Assembly: GCF_000384295.1 (NCBI RefSeq)
Contig: NZ_KB913037.1
Span: 5,202,722 to 5,266,721, forward strand
DNA: 64,000 nt
Source of the DNA: Amycolatopsis balhimycina FH 1894
Lineage (GTDB): Bacteria > Actinomycetota > Actinomycetes > Mycobacteriales > Pseudonocardiaceae
Reading direction: 5' to 3'
A program made the translations under genes and the position numbers. Shown piece after piece: positions 9,207 to 17,685 of this stretch. The notes beneath the pieces are model-generated. The model searched no databases. It was not told the DNA's origin and was given only the letters and a program-made list of their open reading frames with translations. Positions within the stretch are counted from its first letter, which is position 1. Each line of letters opens with the position of its first letter.

Positions 9207-11114
9207 GTGCGTAACCGGGTTGAAGTGGCCGAACGCCCGGACGGCCTGTATGCGACATGGGGTGAGGGGACCTTCCGCGCGCAGCGGTCGACCACGGACG
9301 GCACTGTGCTGCTGTCCGTGCTGCCGGAGGAAGAGGCGCCGGAGGGCTTCGACAAGGAGTTCGACGGCCGTCCGGCGCGGGTCGTGCCGGCGAGCGAGGT
9401 GCCGTCGACGTTCACGCTGCGCACCTTCGGCGAGTACGACGGCGAGATCTTCGAGGTCGCGCCGGGCGACCGGCCGGAGCTGACGTTGCGCTGGGTCCGC
9501 GACGACGCCGCCCGCGCGGCGCAGCTGGGGTTGACGGACTTCTCGGTCACGGTGCCCGCCAAGCAGGTCAGCGCACTGTGGCAGGCGCGGCAGGACTTCA
9601 CCGAGACACCGGAGGCGCGGCCGCAGCCGGGCACCGGCGACCAGAACGCGCTGCTGCGCGCGATCGGCCGGACGCTGCTGCACACCGTGCCCGGCGGCTG
9701 GGCGCGGGTCGGCGCGCAGTTCCGCCAGGTCGGCGACTACGCGGAGATCGAGGTCCGCGCGGTCGGCGACGAGGACGGCCCGGTGTCGGTGTCACTGCCC
9801 GCGGTGCCCCGCCTCGGCGGGCTCTTCGCGCGGCTGCGGGCGGCGATGTACCAGCCCGAAGCCGGGACGTGGTTCCAGGGCACGTTCACACTCGACTCGG
9901 CGTCGCAGTTCGACTTCGACTTCGACGCCGACCGCGAGCCGGACTGGCGGGTGCCGCCCAACGACGGCGGCCGCCCGTCGACCGCCGCCTACGAGCTGGA
10001 GCTGGCGACCTTCCCGCGGACGCCGAAGCAGCTGCCGGCGTGGCTGACCGCGAAGGCGGGGCTCCCGCTGGACGTCGTGTTCCGGCACGCGCGGGTCGCC
10101 GACTCGCACGTCGAGGGGGAGCGCCCGGTCGTCAACCGGCCGCCGGTGCCGCCGGACCAGGTCCGCGGCCTGCTCGACTACCTGTTCCGCGCGCCGGTGG
10201 CGCTGCACCGGCCCGCACCGCTGCCGGACATCTTCGGCGCGCCGGGCGTGCCGCCGGACGTGCCGAACGCGTTCCACACCGACGGCACCTGGATCTGGTC
10301 CGCCGCCGTGCCGCACTACCTGCGCAAGTACGGGGTGCCGCCGGAACCGGAACTGGTCGAGCAGGCGCGGGCGATGAACTGGCGGCCGCCGTTCGTCGGC
10401 GAGCTCGTCCGCGCGACGGCGGAGGCGGAGGTCCTCGGCCAGCCGCGGCCGCCGCAGACGACCGCCGACCTGCCGGACGACCGGGCGCTGACCCGTGTCG
10501 CCCGCGGTGAGCAAGTCCGGAACCTGCGGGGCGCGGAGACCCTGGAGCTGCTCCAGCAGCGGCTCGCCGAGCACGGCGTGCCGGCCACGGCGTACCGGAT
10601 CGGCGCCGACGAGATCCCCGACGAAGGCGTGTGGACACTGCGCCGCGCGGAGAACGGCTGGGAGGTTTCCCGGCCGCCCGCCGACGAACCGGTGGCGTTC
10701 GGCTCGCTCGGCGACGCGGCCCGGTTCCTCCTCGGCGTGCTGCTGATGATGCCGCCACAACCGGCGGAAGAGTCCGACCAGCCCGCCGACTGGCCGGTCC
10801 TGCCGCTGCGCGGCGAACCGCCGTTGAACTTCTACCGCGGCAAGCGCCTGATCGTGCTCTCGCCGGGGACGACGGTCGTCCGGTTCGGCAACGAGACCGG
10901 CAACCTGGTCCACGCGGACGGGACGCGGTTCGCCGAGGCGTCGCTGGCGTTCGAGCGCGAGCGGGAGAAGCGGCTCTACCGGGTGCAGCGGTCGCTGCGG
11001 GTGCTGACCGGCGTGATGGCGCCGTGGAGCGCGATGCCGGGCGGCGCGGTCGCCTACCTGCTGCCGCGGCCGCTCGCCCAGCACGTCGAAACGGGCGCCC
11101 TCAGCAGGCAGTGA
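9207..11114 (+). CDS. TNT-domain protein (paralogue 2)
   Basis: GTG 9207 follows GGGGAGG at 9194-9200. The 635-residue protein has an extra N-terminal domain of about 130 residues (rich in Glu and Asp, unassigned), then the same order as the gene at 2656: YezG-like segment (RLRAAMYQPEAGTWFQ, FDFDFDADREP), the FHTDGTWIWSAAVPHYLRKY motif, and a C-terminal TNT domain (VRFGNETGN, PWSAMPGGAVAYLLP). The position normally occupied by Gln before PGGG is Met. It is the last gene of the rightward toxin cluster and its end overlaps the convergent methyltransferase by 14 bp. NAD+ hydrolase activity cannot be assumed. Confidence 0.8.
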   Translation: MRNRVEVAERPDGLYATWGEGTFRAQRSTTDGTVLLSVLPEEEAPEGFDKEFDGRPARVVPASEVPSTFTLRTFGEYDGEIFEVAPGDRPELTLRWVRDDAARAAQLGLTDFSVTVPAKQVSALWQARQDFTETPEARPQPGTGDQNALLRAIGRTLLHTVPGGWARVGAQFRQVGDYAEIEVRAVGDEDGPVSVSLPAVPRLGGLFARLRAAMYQPEAGTWFQGTFTLDSASQFDFDFDADREPDWRVPPNDGGRPSTAAYELELATFPRTPKQLPAWLTAKAGLPLDVVFRHARVADSHVEGERPVVNRPPVPPDQVRGLLDYLFRAPVALHRPAPLPDIFGAPGVPPDVPNAFHTDGTWIWSAAVPHYLRKYGVPPEPELVEQARAMNWRPPFVGELVRATAEAEVLGQPRPPQTTADLPDDRALTRVARGEQVRNLRGAETLELLQQRLAEHGVPATAYRIGADEIPDEGVWTLRRAENGWEVSRPPADEPVAFGSLGDAARFLLGVLLMMPPQPAEESDQPADWPVLPLRGEPPLNFYRGKRLIVLSPGTTVVRFGNETGNLVHADGTRFAEASLAFEREREKRLYRVQRSLRVLTGVMAPWSAMPGGAVAYLLPRPLAQHVETGALSRQ

Positions 11115-11952
11115 TCAGGACGGCGGGCGACCACCAGTAGTCGGCGAGCGGTTCGACGCCGACCTCGGTGAAGCCCGCCGTCTTCAGCTGCTCGACCCAG
11201 CCGGCGGCCGGGTGCTCCCAGTTCGTCCGCTGCTGCCCGTCGACGATCCCGAGCAGGACCGGCAGCAGGAACCCCTGCGCGACCAGCCTGGCGTCGTCCC
11301 CGTACTCGGCGACGCCGCGCTCGTAGCGCTCGACGAGCGAGCGAAGGTGCTCCGGCGAGCCTTCGGCGAACTCCGGGACGTCGAACTCGGCAAGCACGAG
11401 CGTGCCCGTACGCCGCTGAAGCGCGCGAAGGACCTCCCCGCGCTGCTCCGGCTCGATGGACTGCAGCGCGAACGTCGACTGGACGAAGTCCCAGCCGAGG
11501 TCGTCGCGGGCCAGGAAGTCCTGCGCGGTCGACTGCCAGCACTGGGCCGACGGCACCCGCTCGTGGACGCCCTCGAGCAGCGCGGCCGACGGTTCGACCA
11601 GGTCGATCCGCGGCGGGAGGTGCGACGCCTGCTCCAGCGCGGGCACGACGGCGAGGCCGTCACCGCAGCCCAGGTCCAGCAGCGACTCCGGCTTCGCGGC
11701 GTCGTAGCGGGAGGCCAGTGCGGCGCTCAGCGCCCGGTACAGCGCGACGTTGCCGCCGCCGCGGATGAACGCCGTGAACGCGCTCGGCTGGTCGTACACC
11801 GGCGCCGAGCCGTCCCCGGCCAGGTAGGTCCGCAGTTCGGCGGCCAGCGACGAGCCGGCGCGGCCGGCCTGGGCGGCGAGTTCGGCGGCCTGGTCGCGGT
11901 CACCGGCGCGGTGGGCGGCGAGGGCGTCGGCGAGCAGCTCGATCGAGGTCAT
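11101..11952 (-). CDS. SAM-dependent methyltransferase
   Basis: The 283-residue class I methyltransferase has a helical N-terminal extension (about 1-85) rich in Ala, then motif I LLDLGCGDG, the acidic end of the second strand (RIDLVEPSAALLEG) and a post-motif strand with FVQSTFALQSI. The substrate cannot be read from the sequence. It converges on the TNT-domain gene with a 14-bp overlap and may share a leftward transcript with the kinase gene 115 bp upstream. Confidence 0.85.
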   Translation of the reverse strand: MTSIELLADALAAHRAGDRDQAAELAAQAGRAGSSLAAELRTYLAGDGSAPVYDQPSAFTAFIRGGGNVALYRALSAALASRYDAAKPESLLDLGCGDGLAVVPALEQASHLPPRIDLVEPSAALLEGVHERVPSAQCWQSTAQDFLARDDLGWDFVQSTFALQSIEPEQRGEVLRALQRRTGTLVLAEFDVPEFAEGSPEHLRSLVERYERGVAEYGDDARLVAQGFLLPVLLGIVDGQQRTNWEHPAAGWVEQLKTAGFTEVGVEPLADYWWSPAVLITAC

Positions 11953-12067
11953 GGTCAGGAGATACTAATCCGGCCAAAAGTAGGCCGGCCCCCCACGCGG
12001 AGCGTAACCGTTGCTACGAAGCCATTCGGCCGTGGCTGTGGTCGGATTGGTATCCATCGGCAGAGCA

Positions 12068-13387
12068 TCAGAACGGGACCCACAACGTCACCCGCGTGCC
12101 ACCTCCGGCGAGTCCCGACTCGACCAGCGACGTCCCGCCGACCTCGGCCAGCCGCGCGGTGATCGACTCGCTGATGCCGAACCCGGCCGGGTGGTCGGCC
12201 GCGCTGAACCCGCTCCCGTGGTCGCGGGTGATCACCGCGATCCCGCCGTCGCGCTCCTCGACGCGGACCACGACCCGGTCGGTGCCGGAGTGCTTCATCG
12301 TGTTCCGCATCGCCTCGCGGACGGCGTCGCGGATCGCGATCTGCCGGACCTCCGACAGCGTGTCGTCGTCCAGCTCCGCCACCACGAGCTGGGCACGCAG
12401 CCCATCGCGAGCCATCTCGGCGGCCAGTGTGGCGAGCTTCTCGCCCAGTGGCCGGGCGCCGGCCTCGGCCCGCTCGGACGCCGCCGACTCGATCGTCTGC
12501 CGGATCTCCATCGCCTGCGCCCGCGCGAGCCGTTGCATCTCGACCAGCCTCTCCTCCGCGTTCGAGGTGGCGTTCGGAGTGTCGGAGAGCGCCATCGCCT
12601 CCAGCGTCTGCAGCACGGTGTCGTGCAGCATCCGGTGCTGCTGGGCACGCTCGGCGAGCCGTCCGTTGCGGGTGCCGTAGGCCAGGGCCAAGCGCGTCCC
12701 GAGCCCGGTCAGCAGCAGCGCGGCGGTGGCCAGGAACATCTCCACGAGCAGCGCGGAGAACGTCGAGAGCGCCGGCCCGAGGTGGAACCGGCCGGTGTTC
12801 AGCCAGTTCGCCAGCATCCGCAGCGGGAAGGCGGCCAGCCCGAACACCAGTCCGGTCGGGACGCCCAGCGCGAGCGTCAGCAGCCCGACCTCGCCGAACA
12901 GGTGGGCGCTGCTCACCGCGAGCGCGTCGAAGTACGCCTCCACCGGCACGGTCAGCGCGAGGACCAGCGGCGAGAGCACCGTGAAGACCAGGTCGACGGC
13001 CAGGAGCTTCCCGGCGTCCCGCCCGCGGAACGGCGCCGAGCGGAACATCCAGCGGAAGCCGACCAGGTTCAGCAGCACCGACAGCAGGGTGAACACCCCG
13101 ACCGGCACCAGCCCGGTCACCCCGTGCTGGAAGACGAAGACGCCGAACTGGCCGGGCACGGCGAGCAGCCGGAAGCCCAGCGGGATGAGCACGACGTACC
13201 GGGTCGCGCGCAGGAGCAGGGTGTCGCGCTCAGTGGGGTCGATCGGGCCGGACATCCGCGAAATCCGCCGGAGCGCGTGCATCGGAGCGGGGTCGGCGAT
13301 TTCGTCGGGCAGCTCACTCGTGGCGGAGGCGATCGCCGGGGCGCCGCGCTTCAGCAGCGCTACCAGGAAGCTGCCCCCGCCGGCCAC
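12068..13387 (-). CDS. Sensor histidine kinase (NarL/DegS-type)
   Basis: The 439-residue membrane kinase has about five or six hydrophobic segments in residues 50-245. A dimerisation helix carries the phospho-acceptor His in MLHDTVLQTLEAMAL, and the C-terminal ATPase domain has MKHSGTDRVVVRV (N-box region), DHGSGF and GFGISESI. The class normally phosphorylates a LuxR-type response regulator, but none lies beside it, so its partner is elsewhere. The GTG start lies 3 nt after the cca stop with AGGGGG just upstream, implying co-expression with cca. An internal ATG near residue 45 is an alternative start. Confidence 0.85.
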   Translation of the reverse strand: MAGGGSFLVALLKRGAPAIASATSELPDEIADPAPMHALRRISRMSGPIDPTERDTLLLRATRYVVLIPLGFRLLAVPGQFGVFVFQHGVTGLVPVGVFTLLSVLLNLVGFRWMFRSAPFRGRDAGKLLAVDLVFTVLSPLVLALTVPVEAYFDALAVSSAHLFGEVGLLTLALGVPTGLVFGLAAFPLRMLANWLNTGRFHLGPALSTFSALLVEMFLATAALLLTGLGTRLALAYGTRNGRLAERAQQHRMLHDTVLQTLEAMALSDTPNATSNAEERLVEMQRLARAQAMEIRQTIESAASERAEAGARPLGEKLATLAAEMARDGLRAQLVVAELDDDTLSEVRQIAIRDAVREAMRNTMKHSGTDRVVVRVEERDGGIAVITRDHGSGFSAADHPAGFGISESITARLAEVGGTSLVESGLAGGGTRVTLWVPF

Positions 13388-13390
13388 CGG

Positions 13391-14827
13391 TCAGACGCCC
13401 CCTATGCCGTTTTCCGCGGCCCACTTCTTCAGCTCGGCGACGGCCTCGTCGTGCTCCAGCGGCCCGCGGTCCAGCCGCAGCTCCTTGAGGAACTTCCAGG
13501 CCTTCCCGACGTCCGGCCCCGGCTGGAGGCCGAGCAGCTCCATGATCTGCTCGCCGTTGAGGTCCGGCCGCACGCGGTCGAGGTCCTCCTTGGCCCTGAG
13601 CGCGGCGATCCGGGCCTCGAGGTCGTCGTAGGTCGCCTGCAGCGCGGCCGCCTTCCGGCGGTTGCGCGTGGTGCAGTCGGCGCGGACGAGCTTGTGCAGC
13701 CGGGTGAGCAGCGGACCGGCGTCGGTCACGTACCGGCGCACCGCCGAGTCCGTCCACTCGCCCTTGCCGTACCCGTGGAACCGCAGGTGGAGGAAGACGA
13801 GCTGGGAGACGTCGTCGATGATCTCCTTCGAGTACTTCAGCGCCCGCAAACGTTTGCGGGCCATCCGCGCGCCGACCACCTCGTGGTGGTGGAAGCTCAC
13901 GCCACCACCCGGCTGGAACTCCCGGGTCGCCGGCTTGCCGGCGTCGTGCAGCAGCGCCGCGAGCCGAAGGACCAGGTCGGGTTCCGACGTCGGCTCGTGC
14001 GTCTTCTCCAGGTCGATCGCCTGGGCCAGCACGGTCAGCGAGTGCTGGTAGACGTCCTTGTGCTGGTGGTGCTCGTCGATGGCCAGCCGCATCCCGGGCA
14101 CCTCGGGCAGCACCCGGTCGGCCAGCCCGGTGCCGACCAGCAGCTCCAGTCCCGGCTGCGGGTCGGCCGCGAGCAGCAGCTTCGACAGCTCGGCCTGGAC
14201 GCGCTCGGCGGTGATCCGGTCGATCTCGCCCGCCATCGACGTCATCGCGTCGATCACGCGCGGCGCGGCGGTGAAGCCCAGTTGCGCGGCGAAGCGGCCG
14301 GCACGCAGCATCCGCAGCGGGTCGTCGGCGAACGACTCCTGCGGCGTCGCCGGCGTGTCCAGGACCTTCTCCCGCAGCGCGCCCAGCCCGTCGTGGGGGT
14401 CGATGAACGTCTTCGACGCCAGCTCGACGGCCATCGCGTTGACCGTGAAGTCGCGGCGCAGCAGGTCGCCCTCGATGCTGTCGCCGAAGGTGACCTCGGG
14501 GTTGCGGCCGACCCGGTCGTAGGTGTCGGCGCGGAACGTCGTGATCTCGAGCTGCATGCCCTTCTTCGTCACGCCGACCGTGCCGAACGCGATGCCGACG
14601 TCCCAGACCGCGTCGCCCCACCCGCTGACGATCTTCAGGACCCGGTCCGGCCGGGCGTCCGTGGTGAAGTCGAGGTCACCGGACTGACGGCCCAGCAGCG
14701 CGTCGCGCACGCTGCCGCCCACGAGGTACAGGCGGTGGCCCGCGCCGGCGAACCGCTCCGCCAGCTCCTCCGCCAGGGGGGAGACCTGCATCAGCTCCAC
14801 CACCTGCTTGTCGACCACGTCGTTCAC
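13391..14827 (-). CDS. cca: CCA tRNA nucleotidyltransferase
   Basis: The 478-residue enzyme adds or repairs the 3' CCA of tRNAs. It shows the nucleotidyltransferase signature LYLVGGSVRDALLG, the metal-binding pair in DLDFTTDAR, the RRDFTVNAMA motif, and an HD domain (LAALLHDAGKPATR, FHHHEVVGARMA). Its mycobacterial counterpart is called pcnA (Rv3907c). It starts with GTG and diverges from the NUDIX gene across 101 bp; the kinase gene follows directly. Confidence 0.96.
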   Translation of the reverse strand: MNDVVDKQVVELMQVSPLAEELAERFAGAGHRLYLVGGSVRDALLGRQSGDLDFTTDARPDRVLKIVSGWGDAVWDVGIAFGTVGVTKKGMQLEITTFRADTYDRVGRNPEVTFGDSIEGDLLRRDFTVNAMAVELASKTFIDPHDGLGALREKVLDTPATPQESFADDPLRMLRAGRFAAQLGFTAAPRVIDAMTSMAGEIDRITAERVQAELSKLLLAADPQPGLELLVGTGLADRVLPEVPGMRLAIDEHHQHKDVYQHSLTVLAQAIDLEKTHEPTSEPDLVLRLAALLHDAGKPATREFQPGGGVSFHHHEVVGARMARKRLRALKYSKEIIDDVSQLVFLHLRFHGYGKGEWTDSAVRRYVTDAGPLLTRLHKLVRADCTTRNRRKAAALQATYDDLEARIAALRAKEDLDRVRPDLNGEQIMELLGLQPGPDVGKAWKFLKELRLDRGPLEHDEAVAELKKWAAENGIGGV

Positions 14828-14916
14828 GAAAATCCCACTACGTTCCAGGTGCGATTACCTCAGGCACCGGCGGACACGGACACGGAGAGCCAGCCTACCG
14901 GGGCAACCGTTTGCTC

Positions 14917-14928
14917 TAGCATCGCAGC
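14917..14928 (+). promoter_or_regulatory. -10 element for a leaderless NUDIX transcript
   Basis: TAGCAT at 14917-14922 is followed by six bases and then the ATG at 14929. There is no ribosome-binding site. This spacing places the transcription start at or next to the A of ATG, as in leaderless actinobacterial mRNAs. No convincing -35 is visible. Confidence 0.45.
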
Positions 14929-15483
14929 ATGTCTGGATCAGCCGGCCGCCCCGGCGCCTCGAAACCGCGCAGGCGGCGGAGGCGTCAGCGCGGCAGGCGC
15001 CTGACCACGGTCGACGAGACGTCGGCCGGCGGCCTCGTGGTGGACGCGGAGCGCGAACAGGCGGTGCTGATCGGCCGGCTCGACCGGCACGGCAGACTGC
15101 TGTGGTCGCTGCCCAAGGGCCACATCGAGGACGGTGAAACGGTGGAAGAGACGGCCGTGCGCGAGGTGAAGGAGGAAACCGGCATCTCCGCGCGCGTCAC
15201 GCGTCCGCTGGGCACCATCGACTACTGGTTCGTGGCCGAGAAGCGGCGCATCCACAAGACCGTGCACCACTTCCTGCTCGAAGCGCTCGGCGGTGAGCTG
15301 TCCGACGAGGACGTCGAGGTCACCGAGGTGGCCTGGGTTCCGCTGGCCGAGCTGGAGACCAAACTCGCCTACTCCGACGAGCGCAAGCTCGTCCGGAAGG
15401 CCAATCAGATGCTCAAGGAACTTTTCGCGCGCCCGGACGTCCACGGACTAGACGAGCACGCCCCTGAGGGAGCCCCCGAGTGA
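14929..15483 (+). CDS. mutT4: NUDIX hydrolase, MutT4-like
   Basis: The 184-residue protein has an Arg/Lys-rich N-terminus ([12 protein letters not shown]) and a complete NUDIX box ([20 protein letters not shown] at about 64-83). Family members hydrolyse nucleoside diphosphates linked to another group; the substrate is not evident. Position next to cca and upstream of the DUF6049 and murJ genes matches M. tuberculosis mutT4 (Rv3908). The stop overlaps the next start by four bases (GTGA). Confidence 0.93.
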   Translation: MSGSAGRPGASKPRRRRRRQRGRRLTTVDETSAGGLVVDAEREQAVLIGRLDRHGRLLWSLPKGHIEDGETVEETAVREVKEETGISARVTRPLGTIDYWFVAEKRRIHKTVHHFLLEALGGELSDEDVEVTEVAWVPLAELETKLAYSDERKLVRKANQMLKELFARPDVHGLDEHAPEGAPE

Positions 15484-17633
15484 AGCGGTTCGCCGCAGCC
15501 TTCCTGTCCGTCCTCTTCCTGGCCGTCCCCGCCCTCACCGGAGCCCCGGTGGCCCTGGCCGCCGAGGGCGCCGCCCGCCTGCGCGTCGACCTGACCGAGC
15601 TGAGCCCGCGCGTGATCACCGGCACGACGACGACGCTGACCGTCGCCGGCACGGTGACCAACACCGGTGACCGGAAGGTCACCCGGCCGCAGGTGCGGCT
15701 GCAGGTCGGTGAGCGGGCGACGGGCGAACGCGGGATCGGCGACGTGCTGTCCGGCGCGGTCCTCAGGGACAACCCGCTGACCGACTTCACGCCGGTCGCG
15801 GACGCGCTGGCGCCCGGGCAGAGCGCCCCGCTGAACATCACCGTCAACCTGACCGGGACACGCGCGGCCCAGCTCAACCGGGCCGGCGTCTACCCGCTGC
15901 TGGTCAACGTCAACGGCACGCCGGAGTTCGGCGGCCCCGCCCGGCTGGGCGCGGTCAGCCTGCTGCTGCCGGTGCTGGCCGGGCCGGGCCGGGCGGCAGG
16001 CAGCCATCCGGGTGCGCCGAGCATGACGCTGCTCTGGCCGCTGACCAGCAACGTCCCGCACGTCTACGCGGCGCCGTACGGGAGCCCGCTGGTGCTGGCC
16101 GACGACCGGCTGGCGGCCGAGATCGGCCCCGACGGCCGGCTGAACGCGCTGGTCACGGCGGCCGCCACGGCGTTGCCGGGCAACCCGGGCCTCGCCAAGT
16201 CGATGTGCTTCGCGCTCGACCCCGACCTGCTCGCCACCGTCGCGGCGATGAGCCGCGGTTACCTCGTCCACACCGACGCGGGGAACGTCGACGGCAAGGG
16301 CGCCGACGTCGCGAAGACCTGGCTGTCCGCACTCCGCTCACTGGCCGGCGGCCGGTGCGTGGTGGCCCTGCCGTTCGCCGACGCCGACCTCGACGCGCTC
16401 ACCCGGATCCGGCCGGGCGACGCCGGCCTCGTCACCCGGGCCGCCTCCGGTGCGGCGATCATCCAGCAGCTGACCGGGGTCACCCCGCAGACCGGCGTGC
16501 TCTGGCCGGCGGGCACGCCCAGCGCGTCGGTGCTCTCGGCGCTCGCCGAGGCCGGCGTCCGCACGGTCCTCACCGACGCGGGCAAGCTCGCGCCGGCCGC
16601 GGCCGGCGGCGGGGTCACCGTGCAGGGCAGCACCGTCCGCGTGCAGCCGACCGACTCGCTGATCGCGGCCGCGATGGCGGGTGTCCCGACCGTGCCGGAC
16701 TCGGTCACCGTGCCCGCCACGACCGAGGCGGCCGTCGCGAGCCAGAACGGTCTCGGCGCCCTCGCCTTCCGCGCCGGGCTGGGCCAGACCGGCGGGCAGC
16801 GGCCGGACCACCTGCTGGTCGCGCCGCCGCGGCGCTGGGACGCCCCGGCCGAGGAGTTCACCACCTACCTCCGGCAGGTCGGCGGTTTCCTCGAGGCCGG
16901 TCTGGTCACCGCGACCGGGCTGCCGTCGCTGCTCGCCGACGATCCGGCGGCCTCCGGCGCGGTCGGCGACGGCGCGCCGGACACGGCCGCCGGCATCGAC
17001 GCCGGCGTCGTCTCGGCGCTGTCGGACATCGAGGACCAGGCCACCGGCCTGGCGGCCGCGATGCAGATCGATCCCACCAAACGGGTGAAACCGGACGACG
17101 TCGTCGAGCCGGTCCGGCTGGCCGAGCTGCGCGGCGCCTCGACGGCGTGGCGGGGGCTGCCCGCCGGCGCGGCGACCACGAACGCCCAGGCCGAGCTCGC
17201 GGCGATCAGCGGGCGGGTGAGCGTCACGCAGCCGAAACAGACCATCGCGCTGGCGTCCGGCAACTCGCCGCTGCCGGTGTACGTCAGCAACGACCTGCCG
17301 GTCGGGATCAACGCCCGGTTCAAGCTCGACAACAACACCGGCCTGCGCCCGGCGGACGCCCAGGACCGGTTCTTCCCGGCCAGCGGCGGCAAGAACTACT
17401 TCCTCCCGGTGGAGGCGCTGCGGGCCGGCCGGTTCAGCGTCGATGTGTCGTTGCGCACCCCCGCCGGTACCCCACTCGGGTCGTCCGCGCGGTTCGAACT
17501 GACGTCCACCGAGTACGGCGCGATCACCATCATCGCGACCGTCGCCGCAGGTGTGGCCCTGCTTCTGCTCGCCTCCCGGCGGATCTACCGGCGGGTGAAG
17601 GACGCCCGCGCCGGCCGGGACGTCGTGGACTGA
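15480..17633 (+). CDS. DUF6049 membrane-anchored extracellular protein
   Basis: The 717-residue product begins with a signal peptide ([21 protein letters not shown]) and ends with one transmembrane segment (about 680-700) and a short basic tail, so most of it is outside the membrane. It contains a CARDB-like beta domain near the N-terminus and a long Ala/Gly-rich region. It corresponds to Rv3909 by position and size class. The function is unknown; its constant place before murJ suggests a role in envelope assembly. Translation is coupled to mutT4 by the GTGA overlap. Confidence 0.88.
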   Translation: MKRFAAAFLSVLFLAVPALTGAPVALAAEGAARLRVDLTELSPRVITGTTTTLTVAGTVTNTGDRKVTRPQVRLQVGERATGERGIGDVLSGAVLRDNPLTDFTPVADALAPGQSAPLNITVNLTGTRAAQLNRAGVYPLLVNVNGTPEFGGPARLGAVSLLLPVLAGPGRAAGSHPGAPSMTLLWPLTSNVPHVYAAPYGSPLVLADDRLAAEIGPDGRLNALVTAAATALPGNPGLAKSMCFALDPDLLATVAAMSRGYLVHTDAGNVDGKGADVAKTWLSALRSLAGGRCVVALPFADADLDALTRIRPGDAGLVTRAASGAAIIQQLTGVTPQTGVLWPAGTPSASVLSALAEAGVRTVLTDAGKLAPAAAGGGVTVQGSTVRVQPTDSLIAAAMAGVPTVPDSVTVPATTEAAVASQNGLGALAFRAGLGQTGGQRPDHLLVAPPRRWDAPAEEFTTYLRQVGGFLEAGLVTATGLPSLLADDPAASGAVGDGAPDTAAGIDAGVVSALSDIEDQATGLAAAMQIDPTKRVKPDDVVEPVRLAELRGASTAWRGLPAGAATTNAQAELAAISGRVSVTQPKQTIALASGNSPLPVYVSNDLPVGINARFKLDNNTGLRPADAQDRFFPASGGKNYFLPVEALRAGRFSVDVSLRTPAGTPLGSSARFELTSTEYGAITIIATVAAGVALLLLASRRIYRRVKDARAGRDVVD

Positions 17634-17644
17634 TCGCTCGGCCT

Positions 17645-17675
17645 TTGAGTGTTCCGGGCCGTTCCCGATTACCCT
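17645..17675 (+). promoter_or_regulatory. Candidate murJ promoter
   Basis: TTGAGT (17645-17650), a 19-bp spacer and TACCCT (17670-17675) lie in the 52-bp gap before murJ. The expected transcription start is a few bases upstream of GTG 17686, which would make the transcript nearly leaderless. Confidence 0.4.
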
Positions 17676-17685
17676 TGGTCCGCAC

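Noticed and set aside
6098..9685. Second very long minus-strand frame opposite the glycohydrolase gene
   Set aside because: Same reason: it lies opposite codons of a clear protein family and spans the gap between two genes without any domain.
12068..13387. Two-component system with an adjacent response regulator
   Set aside because: Only the kinase is present; neither neighbour has a receiver or LuxR-type domain.
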